From Thermoprotei archaeon (GTDB taxonomy: Archaea; Thermoproteota; Thermoprotei; QMSL01): 64,000 nucleotides of DNA. A model generated the notes under the pieces. It saw only the letters and a program-made list of their open reading frames with translations. It was not told the DNA's origin and did not search any database. The stretch covers positions 1 through 64,000 of the forward strand of contig QMSP01000005.1 in assembly GCA_003650925.1 (NCBI GenBank), given 5' to 3'. Positions 33,634-42,152 of this stretch are shown piece by piece; within the stretch, counting starts at the first letter, position 1, and every line of letters begins with the position of its first letter. The translations under genes were made by a program, and so were the position numbers.

Positions 33634-34601
33634 TGTACATACCAGAGAGGCTACTAGAGGTCTATAGAAAACAAGGATATCATCTGGCCGGAAGAACGGG
33701 ACTTGTTAAGCCTTGTCATTGGCTTAAAAAGAGCCTGAAAACTAAGGGAAGGGAATTCTGCTATAAACAGAAGTTCTATGGCATTCCCTCCCATAGATGT
33801 CTACAGATTTCTTTATATCCTGGTTGTTCTCAAAGATGTCTATACTGCTGGAGAGTACAGCCTCAGGACATAGGTCTTAGCTGGAATGAACTTCAGGTAA
33901 CAAGAGATATGCTAGACGACCCTGAGGTTCTGCTTAGGGCTATGATCGCTGAGCACAGAAGAATACTTAGTGGCTATAAAGGACACCCAGAAGTCGACCT
34001 CAAGATGTGGGAAGAGGCAATGAATCCCGTCCACCTTACCCCATCTCTAGTTGGAGAACCCACGCTGCTTGGAGCTGAATATCTGAGTTCTCTGTTTGAG
34101 ACAGCTTTCTCCATGGGCTTCAAGACAGTCTTTCTAGTCACAAATGGTAACTTTCCTGAGGTCCTCGAGAGGCTTGATACAGAGCCATCGCAACTCTATA
34201 TCAGCTTAAGTGCTCCTGATGAAGAGACCTACAAAAAGGTATGCAGGCCTCTTCTCCCCGATGGCTGGCAAAGGATTCTTAGAAGCCTTGAGCTTCTCGA
34301 CTCATTTAGATGTCCTACTGTGGTGAGGATAACTCTCGTCAGAGGGCTTAATATGAAGGATTTCAGAGCATATGCGAAAATACTCAAGAAAGCTAATCCA
34401 ACGTATATAGAGCCCAAGGCTGCTATGGCCCTAGGCTACTTTAGGAAAAGACTCCCGATAGACAGCATGCCTAGGCATGAAGAGATCAAGAGGTTTGCTC
34501 TTGGATTAGCCAAGGAGCTAGGCTATAACGTACTGGACGAATCCCTTCACTCAAGAGTTGTCCTACTTAGTAGACTAGAGAAACCAATAAGATTCTACTA
34601 G
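33633..34601 (+). CDS. taw1: 4-demethylwyosine synthase (Taw1, archaeal TYW1)
   Basis: Radical SAM enzyme that builds the tricyclic base of wyosine at position 37 of tRNA-Phe from N1-methylguanosine and pyruvate. The SAM cluster is C-x3-C-x2-C in PGCSQRCLYCWR (Cys 65, 69, 72). Three further cysteines at 28, 43 and 56 fit the second iron-sulfur cluster of Taw1. No flavodoxin domain is present, as in other archaea. The ATG overlaps the psmB stop by one base, so the two are cotranscribed. Confidence 0.93.
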   Translation: MYIPERLLEVYRKQGYHLAGRTGLVKPCHWLKKSLKTKGREFCYKQKFYGIPSHRCLQISLYPGCSQRCLYCWRVQPQDIGLSWNELQVTRDMLDDPEVLLRAMIAEHRRILSGYKGHPEVDLKMWEEAMNPVHLTPSLVGEPTLLGAEYLSSLFETAFSMGFKTVFLVTNGNFPEVLERLDTEPSQLYISLSAPDEETYKKVCRPLLPDGWQRILRSLELLDSFRCPTVVRITLVRGLNMKDFRAYAKILKKANPTYIEPKAAMALGYFRKRLPIDSMPRHEEIKRFALGLAKELGYNVLDESLHSRVVLLSRLEKPIRFY

Positions 34602-34624
34602 GCGTAGCACTCTCGGGTGAATAA

Positions 34625-35263
34625 TTGCCTCCATTAAATGCTGTACTTAAGGAAGCCTTTAAGGAACTTCAGGAGAAGGACAGAGTAAGAGAGGAGCTCA
34701 TAAGACTTAGCAGGGACATAGGACGTCTTGTCAGGAGCTCTATAAATTTGGTCCATCAAGGTAAGGAGAAGGATGCTCATAAACTGTTGAATGAAGCCAA
34801 AGAGCTTCTTGATAGGATAAGGAATATTGCCATAAACTACCCCGATCTAATGTATAGTGGTCTCCTCTTCATGGTGTACCAGGAGTTCGCTGAGGCGATG
34901 ATATTCTCCTCCATAGTATCCTCACAGGATATCCCATCACACAAAGAGCTTGGAATACCTGTAGCTCCATACCTCAACGGTGTAGCCGATGTCATAGGGG
35001 AGCTGAGAAGGATGATACTGGACAAGATAAGGATAGACAAGCTTGACGAGGCCATAAAGCTGTTCAAGATAATGGAAGACCTCTACTTAGCTCTAAGAGA
35101 ATTTGACTTCCCTGATGCTCTAACGCCTGGCCTTAGGAGGAGATGTGATATAGCTCGTCATGTAGTTGAGAGCACAAGAACAGAGCTTCTCAACGCTACT
35201 CTAAATAAGAGGCTTCACGATTTAATGGTGAGGCTGTTAGAAAGCCTCAAGGAGAAAGTATAG
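34625..35263 (+). CDS. Translin family protein
   Basis: A 212-residue all-helical protein matching translin/TRAX, the single-strand RNA/DNA-binding family. Typical parts are REELIRLSRDIGRLVRSSINLVHQG near the N terminus, the YQEFAEAMIFSSIVS helix, and GVADVIGELRRMILDKIR. In the archaeal family the TRAX-type acidic residues that give RNase activity are variably present; the Glu in YQEFAEA is kept here. The start is TTG 34625 after GGGTGA. It follows taw1 by 23 bases and is probably in the same operon. Confidence 0.87.
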   Translation: MPPLNAVLKEAFKELQEKDRVREELIRLSRDIGRLVRSSINLVHQGKEKDAHKLLNEAKELLDRIRNIAINYPDLMYSGLLFMVYQEFAEAMIFSSIVSSQDIPSHKELGIPVAPYLNGVADVIGELRRMILDKIRIDKLDEAIKLFKIMEDLYLALREFDFPDALTPGLRRRCDIARHVVESTRTELLNATLNKRLHDLMVRLLESLKEKV

Positions 35264-35290
35264 CGCATGATAGAGAAGGGGATTAATATG

Positions 35291-35311
35291 AGCATGCATG
35301 AGAGGCATGCT
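35291..35311. promoter_or_regulatory. 7-bp inverted repeat before the EndoV gene
   Basis: AGCATGC (35291-35297) and GCATGCT (35305-35311) are perfect inverted repeats around a 7-base loop, in the short spacer between translin and EndoV genes. It may be a hairpin in the mRNA or a protein site. No T-run follows directly, so terminator function is unproven. Confidence 0.35.
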
Positions 35312-35346
35312 TTAGGAGTAATGTTATCATTCAGAAACATATCTTC

Positions 35347-36039
35347 ATGGGGGATCGAGCTTTGAGATCATTAAGAGCACCTGAGTGGTTCTCAATAGAG
35401 AAGGCCAGAAGAGCTCAATCCTTGCTTGCAAAAAGAGTCATAACAAAGGACATGCTCCCTGAGGATATAAAGTACGTTGGAGGAGCTGATATAGCCTATG
35501 CTGGAGATAAGGCTCTTGCTGCAGCAGTAGTCATGGATTTCGATACCATGGAGTTAGTCGACCACGCAATATATAAATGCAGAGTCATATTCCCCTATGT
35601 CCCAACTCTTCTCTCATTCAGAGAAGCCTGGCCGGTCTCCCAGGCCATATTATCACTAAAGGTGAAGCCTGATGTAGTCCTCATAGATGGTCAAGGCCTA
35701 GCTCATCCCTATAGGCTAGGCCTAGCTAGTCATGTAGGCGTAGTACTAGATATTCCTACCATAGGAGTTGCCAAGAAGAAGCTCTGTGGTATCATAGGCA
35801 AATACAAGGACCATTGGGCTCCTATCATGGATAGAGGTGAAGTGATAGGAGCAGCTTTGATAACAAGAAAAGGAGCTAATCCCATCTTCGTAAGTATAGG
35901 GCATAAAGTCTCGTTGGAGCGAGCCATAGAGATAGTGTTAAAGTCCTGCAGAGGACATAAATTGCCTGAGCCCATCAGAGCTGCTCATAACATGGCTACA
36001 AGAGCTGCGAGGAGAGGGATATGGCATCAGTCAAGCTAA
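35347..36039 (+). CDS. nfi: Endonuclease V (deoxyinosine 3' endonuclease)
   Basis: Cuts DNA (or RNA) one phosphodiester 3' of deoxyinosine. The family motifs are present: VGGADIAYAG (first metal Asp), PYVPTLLSFREA with the invariant P-Y-x-P wedge, and VLIDGQGLAHPYRLG (second Asp) plus DIPTIGVAKKKL. 230 residues is normal for archaeal EndoV. The ATG has no good ribosome site. Its end overlaps the riboflavin kinase start by 19 bases. Confidence 0.94.
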   Translation: MGDRALRSLRAPEWFSIEKARRAQSLLAKRVITKDMLPEDIKYVGGADIAYAGDKALAAAVVMDFDTMELVDHAIYKCRVIFPYVPTLLSFREAWPVSQAILSLKVKPDVVLIDGQGLAHPYRLGLASHVGVVLDIPTIGVAKKKLCGIIGKYKDHWAPIMDRGEVIGAALITRKGANPIFVSIGHKVSLERAIEIVLKSCRGHKLPEPIRAAHNMATRAARRGIWHQSS

Positions 36040-36428
36040 GAGGCCTAGTATTTAGTGGAAAAGGAGAGGGAGCCTACTACGTTATGATTCCTAACTACTT
36101 AAAGCACTTCAGAGCACTACTGGGCTCAGACCCTTATCCTGGCACGCTAAATATAAAGCTCAGCGATAGAGAGAGCATTGAGGCAAGGAGGAAGCTTGAG
36201 AAACTTAATGGCTACTTGATAGAGGGCTTTAGACTAGGAGATGTGAGATATGGTGCTGTAAAGTGTTTTAAGGCCATCATCAATGGACATGTAAAGGGCT
36301 TAGTTCTCGTAATAGAGAAGACACGATATGGCCCTGACGTAATTGAGGTGGTATCGCCTCAATATCTTCGAGGAGTACTTAATCTGAAGGACGGTGACCC
36401 TGTTGAAGTTGAGGTCCTCCTTGATTAG
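36021..36428 (+). CDS. ribK: CTP-dependent riboflavin kinase (archaeal RibK, DUF120)
   Basis: Phosphorylates riboflavin to FMN with CTP. The 135-residue barrel shows GLVFSGKGEGAYYVMIPNY, PYPGTLNIKLSD (the TLNI/TLNV signature) and YGPDVIEVVSPQYLRGVLNLKDGD, all typical of the archaeal enzyme. The next enzyme in the pathway, an FAD synthase, is encoded on the opposite strand with a 50-base overlap of the 3' ends (36379-36428). Start ATG 36021 lies inside the EndoV gene. Confidence 0.94.
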   Translation: MASVKLRGLVFSGKGEGAYYVMIPNYLKHFRALLGSDPYPGTLNIKLSDRESIEARRKLEKLNGYLIEGFRLGDVRYGAVKCFKAIINGHVKGLVLVIEKTRYGPDVIEVVSPQYLRGVLNLKDGDPVEVEVLLD

Positions 36429-37122
36429 ACTTCATGAATTCACGTATGGCCTCTACTATGGATGATGTACTTGGGTAAGTACATCCCTTGTACTTCTCCT
36501 TCAGCCTGATGACCTTGATGTAGTCTAGCCCCCTCTTCTTTAGCTCAGCATACAGCTTCTCCTCATCTAGGGGCTGATCTGGTCCAAGCAATATGATGTC
36601 AGGCCTTAGCCTCTCTACGCTTTTGATTATGTCCTTTTCATCACCTAGTATGGCCTCATCAACCCACCTTATCGCCTTGACGACTTCAAGTCTTTGCTTC
36701 TCTGGAACTATAGGCCTTCTGCCCTTAAACCTCTTGACATTAACATCTCTTGCAACTACAACACACACTTTCCCCAGGCTCCATGCCTTCTTGAAGAGGA
36801 AGATGTGCCCCGGATGTATTATATCAAAGGTTCCTGCAACGAGTACTCTTACCCTCCTAGGATTCTCTGCCCTACTCCACTCATAGCTTACTGCACCGAT
36901 CTCTCTTAAGGAATCGAGAAGACCTTCGCCATATGCTATACAGACCAGCCCTGTGGCGTAATCTCCGCTCTTGAGATAATGTCTCGCATCCTCAAGATAG
37001 GCCTTAACATTCTCCAGTATTCTTCTAGTACAACCATTTAATTCCCTGATTATCTTTATGTGACTCAGTGTTCTCTCCATGGACATTATATATCTCTCCA
37101 GCCTCTCCCTCAGCGCCTCCAT
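36379..37122 (-). CDS. DUF357-cytidylyltransferase fusion, probable FAD synthase (RibL-like)
   Basis: Two domains in 247 residues. The N-terminal 90 are a helical DUF357 domain (LERYIMSMERTLSHIKIIREL... YATGLVCIAYGEGLLDSLRE). From about residue 92 comes a cytidylyltransferase-like fold: VLVAGTFDIIHPGHIFLFKKA with the HPGH catalytic motif, then RRPIVPEKQRLEVVKAI and a C-terminal YPSTSSIVEAIREF (S-T-T/S-x-I signature). The archaeal RibL FAD synthase has the same fold, and convergence with ribK supports FMN to FAD conversion. It overlaps the Dph5 gene by 13 bases upstream. Confidence 0.85.
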   Translation of the reverse strand: MEALRERLERYIMSMERTLSHIKIIRELNGCTRRILENVKAYLEDARHYLKSGDYATGLVCIAYGEGLLDSLREIGAVSYEWSRAENPRRVRVLVAGTFDIIHPGHIFLFKKAWSLGKVCVVVARDVNVKRFKGRRPIVPEKQRLEVVKAIRWVDEAILGDEKDIIKSVERLRPDIILLGPDQPLDEEKLYAELKKRGLDYIKVIRLKEKYKGCTYPSTSSIVEAIREFMKSNQGGPQLQQGHRPSD

Positions 37123-37925
37123 CCTTTGACACCTCTGAGTAGTTCTTGAGGAGCCTTAGCGAGAACGTATAGTGCCTCGGCCTCTGTGAAGTGCAGCTTC
37201 TCAGAGGGCACTACGAGAGTGTGCGGAGGTGGTCCAAAGTCATAGTGTTTGAGTTTGCTAAGGGCATCAGCCTTGACTACGAAGTCTGGGGCTCCAGCTC
37301 GTGCTATGCCTATTACTAGTCTATTGGGCGTGAAGATACCTTCCTGCAGCTCCTCTTCCATATCCTGAAGTATTCTAACAGCCTCTGGTATGGTCATGAA
37401 TATCCCTTCCTCTACTTTGATGTCTAAGAGTATGATGGAGTGAAGACCCATTTTTAGATTACTTTTAACTACCTCGTAGACTGTGTATGGCTTAACACCA
37501 TCTACTGGATGTACTAAGGTAACTGACCTTCCAAACTTATAACTGTGAAGCCCAGTCAACCCTGGTATGGCTGTGAATATGGAGACTCCATTTATTATCC
37601 TGGTCTTTACGCCTCTCTTCTCAGCCTCCACTCTAATTATCTGATGCGTAGTGGCCATGAATGGATCTCCTGGCACCATGAGGGCTATCCTTCTCTTTCT
37701 CGCTTTATCTATGATTTCATACATGCCATCCTCAAGCTCTTTCCTTGTGAGTACCCTTATCTTCCTCCTCAGAAGCTTCTCGAGGGAGTCAAGCCTTAAT
37801 CCTGGCATCACACTAGTGTAGAGCTCCACATATACTTCATCACACTCCATAGCTACTTCAATACCTTCAAGAGTTATACTTTTCTCTGAATAAAGACCCA
37901 TGCCTATGAATATGAGCTCTCCCAT
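37110..37925 (-). CDS. dphB: Diphthine synthase (Dph5/DphB)
   Basis: SAM-dependent methyltransferase of the tetrapyrrole methylase fold that methylates the modified histidine of elongation factor 2. Signatures are ELIFIGMGLYSEKSITLEG at the start, MVPGDPFMATTHQI near residue 80, and NGVSIFTAIPGLTGLHSYKFG near 115, with DFGPPPHTLVVPSEKLH at the C terminus. 271 residues is standard. It forms an operon with the downstream FAD-synthase-like gene. Divergent from the aIF2-gamma gene, in keeping with a translation-related context. Confidence 0.95.
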   Translation of the reverse strand: MGELIFIGMGLYSEKSITLEGIEVAMECDEVYVELYTSVMPGLRLDSLEKLLRRKIRVLTRKELEDGMYEIIDKARKRRIALMVPGDPFMATTHQIIRVEAEKRGVKTRIINGVSIFTAIPGLTGLHSYKFGRSVTLVHPVDGVKPYTVYEVVKSNLKMGLHSIILLDIKVEEGIFMTIPEAVRILQDMEEELQEGIFTPNRLVIGIARAGAPDFVVKADALSKLKHYDFGPPPHTLVVPSEKLHFTEAEALYVLAKAPQELLRGVKGWRR

Positions 37926-38058
37926 ATGCTCAACTCCACTGTTAATAATATCCTTAAGGAACTAGAAGCTAACTGAGCTCTCTTGAGGTTCTGGACAGCT
38001 TCCTCTCTTGAGCTATCCTTAAATCTTAGTTTCAATACCTATCTCTGGGCGTTGTGCT

Positions 38059-39318
38059 ATGGATGTTAGCGAGGTAGAAAAGATCCAGCCCTTAACTAAT
38101 GTTGGTACTGCTGGTCATGTTGACAATGGTAAAAGCACCTTAGTTCTCGCCTTGACAGGGATATGGACTGCTTACCACTCTGAGGAACTCAAGAGAGGTG
38201 TTACGCTTAAGCTAGGATATGCTGACTGTGAGATATTGAAATGTCCTAATTGTCCTCCACCACAATGTTACACGACTAACTCCTTATCTCCAGACTATAA
38301 GTGTAGGTACTGTGGAGCCGATCTAGAACTCATAAGGAAGGTATCCTTCGTTGATGTCCCTGGTCATGAGATGCTAATGGCTACTATGCTAGCGGGAGCA
38401 ACTCTCATGGATGGTGCCATACTCGTAGTGGATGCATCTAGGGATGAACCTCTTCCTCAGACGAGAGAGCACTTCAAGGCTCTTGAGATCATAGGAGTTC
38501 GCAATCTCATAGTCGTTCAGAATAAGGTGGACATAGCCCCTGAGGATAAAGTTAAGGAGAACTACAGGAGGATTCGTGAATTTCTTGAGGGTACATGGGC
38601 TGAAAACGCCCCCATCATACCGATATCTGCACTTCACAAAGTCAACATAGATGTGCTAGTCTATGCCATTGAGAAGCTGATACCTACACCTCAGAGAGAC
38701 TACTCAAGGCCTTTTAGAATGCTTATTGCTCGAAGCTTTGATGTGAATAAGCCTGGAACGCCACCTGAGAAGCTAATGGGAGGAGTCATAGGTGGTACTA
38801 TACTCCAGGGGAAACTTGCCATAGGCGATGAGATTGAGATAAGGCCTGGCATAAGGGTTACTAAAGGAGGTAGACCTGTCTATGAGCCTATATTCACAGA
38901 GGTTATAAGCTTGAAGGCAGGAAAGGTGGCTGTTGAGGAGGCTTATCCTGGAGGCCTTATAGGCGTCGGTACCACCCTAGATCCTAGTGTGACCAAGGCT
39001 GATGCTCTTATAGGAAATGTAGCAGGCAAGCCAGGGACTTTGCCGCCAGTCTGGACTACTTTAAGACTTGAGGCCAACCTCCTGGAGAGAGTGGTAGGGA
39101 CTAAGGAGATGATGAAGGTGGAGAGAATAAGAGTAAGGGAGCCTTTAATGATAAACGTGGGGACGGCTACTACGCTAGGAATAGTTACTCATGTGCGTGG
39201 AGATGAAGTAGAGATAGTGCTTAGAAAGCCTATCTGCACAGAGGCTGGCTCAAGAGTGGCCATAAGTCGCAACATCCATGGCAGGTGGAGGCTAATAGGC
39301 TGGGGTATCATCAGGTAG
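38059..39318 (+). CDS. eif2g: Translation initiation factor 2 gamma subunit (aIF2-gamma)
   Basis: GTPase that delivers initiator tRNA to the ribosome. After a short N terminus come G1 (GHVDNGKST, residues 19-27), the zinc knuckle with CPNC and CRYC between residues 60 and 95, G3 VDVPGHEMLMATM and G4 VQNKVDIA, then the beta-barrel domains II and III. The G1 motif has Asn-Gly-Lys-Ser where most archaeal aIF2-gamma proteins have His-Gly-Lys-Thr. 419 residues is full length. Its convergent neighbour is a PIN-domain gene, an arrangement found in many archaea. Confidence 0.96.
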   Translation: MDVSEVEKIQPLTNVGTAGHVDNGKSTLVLALTGIWTAYHSEELKRGVTLKLGYADCEILKCPNCPPPQCYTTNSLSPDYKCRYCGADLELIRKVSFVDVPGHEMLMATMLAGATLMDGAILVVDASRDEPLPQTREHFKALEIIGVRNLIVVQNKVDIAPEDKVKENYRRIREFLEGTWAENAPIIPISALHKVNIDVLVYAIEKLIPTPQRDYSRPFRMLIARSFDVNKPGTPPEKLMGGVIGGTILQGKLAIGDEIEIRPGIRVTKGGRPVYEPIFTEVISLKAGKVAVEEAYPGGLIGVGTTLDPSVTKADALIGNVAGKPGTLPPVWTTLRLEANLLERVVGTKEMMKVERIRVREPLMINVGTATTLGIVTHVRGDEVEIVLRKPICTEAGSRVAISRNIHGRWRLIGWGIIR

Positions 39319-39323
39319 TCATG

Positions 39324-39728
39324 CTATACTGTGAGACCCTCAACTTCAAGCTTCTTACCACATCTCAGGTATATTATTGGGACGCCTTCAAGCCTTAACT
39401 TACGCCTCAGCTCTGCATCACCTGTTGCTACAACTGCTCCTAGCTTTTTAGCTAGTCGTATCAACGCATCATCAACCTTTTCATCAGGCTTAAGCTCCTC
39501 CTCTATTATCCTGCAGTGTCTATCTATGATCTGCATGGCTAAGCTATACATTCTCTGATACTTGGCACCTCTTGTTGACAATCGCCTTAACTCTTCTATG
39601 CAGAAGGAAGGAACCAAGAGCTCATAACTAACCTCAAGCACTCTATCAAGCTCACTTATTATATTAACGCCCTCATTAAATGGTAGTAAAAGAAAGTTAG
39701 TATCCATAAGCACTTTTACTCTTCTCAT
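39324..39728 (-). CDS. PIN-domain protein (Fcf1/Nob1-like nuclease)
   Basis: A 134-residue PIN domain. The acidic active-site residues are Asp in VLMDTNFLLLPF (about residue 9), Glu in PSFCIEELRRL and Asp in KVDDALIRLAKKL with VVATGDAELRRKL. In archaea this gene often sits next to aIF2-gamma and resembles Fcf1/Utp24, which acts in 18S rRNA processing in eukaryotes; a role in rRNA maturation is therefore likely. It is not paired with an antitoxin, so a VapC role is less likely. Three bases separate its start from the pyrophosphatase stop. Confidence 0.88.
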   Translation of the reverse strand: MRRVKVLMDTNFLLLPFNEGVNIISELDRVLEVSYELLVPSFCIEELRRLSTRGAKYQRMYSLAMQIIDRHCRIIEEELKPDEKVDDALIRLAKKLGAVVATGDAELRRKLRLEGVPIIYLRCGKKLEVEGLTV

Positions 39729-39731
39729 AGT

Positions 39732-40268
39732 CTAATCCTTAAACTTCTCTCGGTATATCTCCATAGCCTTGAGTATTATTTCCTTTGCTCTACTAGCTCC
39801 CTCCCATCCCTCAACCTTGCTCCATTTACCTTTCTCTAGGTCCTTGTAATGACTCCAGAAGTGAGCTATTTCTTCAAGAACATGCGGTGGCAGATCCTCC
39901 ACGTCACTGAACTTATCGAAGTATGGGTCAACTGTGGGTACGGCTAATATCTTCTCATCCTCTCCTTTCTCATCCCTCATCCTCATAAGTCCAATGGGCC
40001 TAGCCTCTATAACGCATCCTGGAAAGGTTGGATATCTCGTCAACACCATGGCGTCGAGTGGGTCATCATCGTAGTAGTAAGTTCTTGGTATGATCCCGTA
40101 GTCAAATGGGAACTCAAAGGCCGTATGTAGTACTCTGTCAAGTTTAATAATCCCCAGCTCATGGTCCATCTCATATTTGTTTCTGCAGCCCTTTGGTATC
40201 TCCACTATGACATATATTACCTCTGGAGGCTTAGGCCCAGTTTCAAGTCGTCTCCAGAGTGGCTTCAC
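39732..40268 (-). CDS. ppa: Inorganic pyrophosphatase (class I)
   Basis: Soluble family I pyrophosphatase that pulls biosynthetic reactions. The substrate-binding Glu/Lys are in KGCRNKYEMDHELGIIKLDR, and the metal-binding acidic block is YYYDDDPLDAMVL (D-x-D-P-L-D). Another conserved stretch is DEKILAVPTVDPYF. Start GTG 40268 is supported by GGAGGGTG 5 bases upstream and gives the family-like MKPLWRRLETGPKPPE; an upstream TTG would include the ribosome site. Operon with the PIN-domain gene; divergent from rpo7. Confidence 0.95.
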   Translation of the reverse strand: MKPLWRRLETGPKPPEVIYVIVEIPKGCRNKYEMDHELGIIKLDRVLHTAFEFPFDYGIIPRTYYYDDDPLDAMVLTRYPTFPGCVIEARPIGLMRMRDEKGEDEKILAVPTVDPYFDKFSDVEDLPPHVLEEIAHFWSHYKDLEKGKWSKVEGWEGASRAKEIILKAMEIYREKFKD

Positions 40269-40415
40269 GCTGACACCCTCCAATATATTCTGAGAGCTCG
40301 ATTAAAAACTTCAGTCCTATTCTCAGGCGGTAGACTCTAATTAGGAGCTACGAGAAAAGCTTATCTGATAGCACGTTAGCCTTATAACGAACTTAGAGTT
40401 AAGGAGGAAATGGTA

Positions 40416-41009
40416 ATGTACCAGATAGTCAAGGTCTCTGGAATCGTAAGGATAACCCCAGATAAGTTCAATAAACCTCTTGATGAAGCCGCTAAGGAGA
40501 TACTGCAAGAGGAATACGAAGGCCTTGTTGATCCAGACCTAGGTGTGGTGATAGCTGTTCTTGATGTGAAAGTCTCTGATGAAGGAGTCATAATACCTGG
40601 CGATGGCGCTACATATCATGAAGCTGAATATGAGCTATTGACCTATACGCCCAGACTTCATGAAGTGGTGGAGGGCGAGGTTATAGAGGTAACGGACTTT
40701 GGCCTCTTCATAAGGCTAGGCCCTCTAGACGGCTTTATTCATCTATCGCAGATATATGATGACTACTTCTCATATGATAAAAGGCATAGTGTCTTGATAG
40801 GCAGGGATACCAAGCTAGAGATCAAGCCAAGGGATGTTGTGAGAGCTCGAGTGGTAACAGCTAGCATTGGAGGTGGAGTTAAGGGCGTAAGAGTAGGCCT
40901 TACCATGAGACAGCCCTTCCTAGGAAAGCTTGAGTGGATCAAAAAGGAGCTCGATAGAATATACAAAAAGCCTGCTAAGAAGGAGAAGGAGGCAAAGAAA
41001 GGAGGCTAG
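40416..41009 (+). CDS. rpo7: DNA-directed RNA polymerase subunit Rpo7 (RpoE1)
   Basis: Stalk subunit of the archaeal RNA polymerase. The N-terminal RNP-like domain starts MYQIVKVSGIVRITPDKF; the C-terminal S1/OB domain has GEVIEVTDFGLFIRLGPLDGFIHLSQI. The C terminus is a Lys-rich tail (KKPAKKEKEAKKGG). ATG 40416 is chosen over ATG 40410 because AAGGAGG then has normal spacing. It is the first gene of a long plus-strand operon; Spt4 follows after three bases as in most archaea. Confidence 0.96.
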   Translation: MYQIVKVSGIVRITPDKFNKPLDEAAKEILQEEYEGLVDPDLGVVIAVLDVKVSDEGVIIPGDGATYHEAEYELLTYTPRLHEVVEGEVIEVTDFGLFIRLGPLDGFIHLSQIYDDYFSYDKRHSVLIGRDTKLEIKPRDVVRARVVTASIGGGVKGVRVGLTMRQPFLGKLEWIKKELDRIYKKPAKKEKEAKKGG

Positions 41010-41012
41010 AGC

Positions 41013-41237
41013 ATGCCTAGAAGAGAACCTCTCTCCTCCTTCTTAGCGTGTAGGCGTTGTAAAGCTCTCTTTTCTGTACCTCAGAAGTCTGAGGAGCCCA
41101 TCAGATGCCCCTATTGTGGCTCAACTGATGTATCTGATGATTGGGAAGGCCTTGTGATAATTGCGGATGTGAACTCACTCATAGCTCAGAGGCTTAACAT
41201 AAAGAGGCCTGGCTACTATGCCATCAAGGTAAGGTGA
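41013..41237 (+). CDS. spt4: Transcription elongation factor Spt4 (RpoE2)
   Basis: Small zinc-ribbon protein that partners Spt5 and closes RNA polymerase around the template. The zinc ligands are CRRC and CPYC (ACRRCKALF...IRCPYCGSTDVS), followed by the DWEGLVIIAD beta strand that binds the Spt5 NGN domain, and IKRPGYYAIKVR at the end. 74 residues, slightly longer at the N terminus than usual. Directly follows rpo7. Confidence 0.94.
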   Translation: MPRREPLSSFLACRRCKALFSVPQKSEEPIRCPYCGSTDVSDDWEGLVIIADVNSLIAQRLNIKRPGYYAIKVR

Positions 41238-41241
41238 TGAT

Positions 41242-41799
41242 ATGGCAATCGCTCCAGAGGAAAATGAAGTTCTCCTTGCTACAAAAGATGTTGTGAAGCT
41301 TGTGAGAAGGCCTCTAGGAATGCTATTATCAGAAGATCCGAAGACGACACCACATATGGTAAAGTCCATCATAGAGCTATTCTCACCTCCTCTCCTCATA
41401 ACAGTGGGCGATTTTGTATCTCAGTTGCTTGAGAGACAAGATATTGTGGCTGATGTGATGATACTTGACGGTCGTATCATGAGGCGTAAGAGCTATCACA
41501 GCCTGGAGGAGGGCTCTCGAAGAATTATCGTCACAGCTAATCCTCCTAGCTGTATAACATATAATTCATGGAAGGCTGTTGAGAAAGCCATATCTAGTCC
41601 ACCATCCCTATTAAAAGTACAAGGTGAGGAAGACTTGCTGACCTTGGCAGCTATATACATATCACCTCTCAATTCCTTTATAATCTATGGCCAGCCAAGG
41701 GAAGGCATGGTCTTGGTCATAGCAAATGAGGAGAAAAAACTCTATATAGCGAGGATAATCGCTTCTATGGAGAGGAGGAGATTGAATGAGCCAGACTAA
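41242..41799 (+). CDS. GTP-dependent dephospho-CoA kinase (DUF359)
   Basis: Catalyses the last step of CoA synthesis in archaea, using GTP. The DUF359 features are visible: RRPLGMLL near residue 25, LLITVGDFVSQLL near 52-64, DVMILDGRIMRRK and KVQGEEDLLTLAAI, the latter with the acidic pair that matches DGEEDL. The family is typically found next to spt4 and eS24, as here. 185 residues. It overlaps the eS24 gene by 14 bases, so cotranslation is likely. Confidence 0.92.
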   Translation: MAIAPEENEVLLATKDVVKLVRRPLGMLLSEDPKTTPHMVKSIIELFSPPLLITVGDFVSQLLERQDIVADVMILDGRIMRRKSYHSLEEGSRRIIVTANPPSCITYNSWKAVEKAISSPPSLLKVQGEEDLLTLAAIYISPLNSFIIYGQPREGMVLVIANEEKKLYIARIIASMERRRLNEPD

Positions 41800-42142
41800 G
41801 CCTGAGTTTGGGCTAAAAATAGTAAAGGAGCGCTACAATCCTCTAGCAAAAAGAAGAGAACTCACAGTAGAGCTCTACCATGTGGGCAAGGGTACTCCAC
41901 CTAGGTACGTTGTTCGCAACTACATAGCATCGCTTCTCAAAGCAAGACTTGAATGTGTATATGTAAGGTCTCTCAAAACAGAGTACGGCCTTAACAGAAC
42001 TATAGGTGAAGTCCATATCTACGATGATCCTAAGAGAGCTGAAGAAATGGAGCCAGAATATATAAGAATACGGAACCTACCTCCTGAAGAGCGAGCTAAG
42101 GTATTAGCAGCTAAAGCTGAGGAGAAGGCAAAGAGAAGGTAG
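41786..42142 (+). CDS. rps24e: Ribosomal protein eS24
   Basis: Small-subunit protein of 118 residues with the family motif VKERYNPLAKRRELTVELYHVGKGTP at the start, followed by YVRSLKTEYGLNRTIGEVHIYD. The C-terminal extension is charged (PPEERAKVLAAKAEEKAKRR), probably rRNA binding. Overlaps the dephospho-CoA kinase gene; eS31 follows after ten bases. Part of the rpo7 operon. Confidence 0.95.
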   Translation: MSQTKPEFGLKIVKERYNPLAKRRELTVELYHVGKGTPPRYVVRNYIASLLKARLECVYVRSLKTEYGLNRTIGEVHIYDDPKRAEEMEPEYIRIRNLPPEERAKVLAAKAEEKAKRR

Positions 42143-42152
42143 GGGGATTAGC

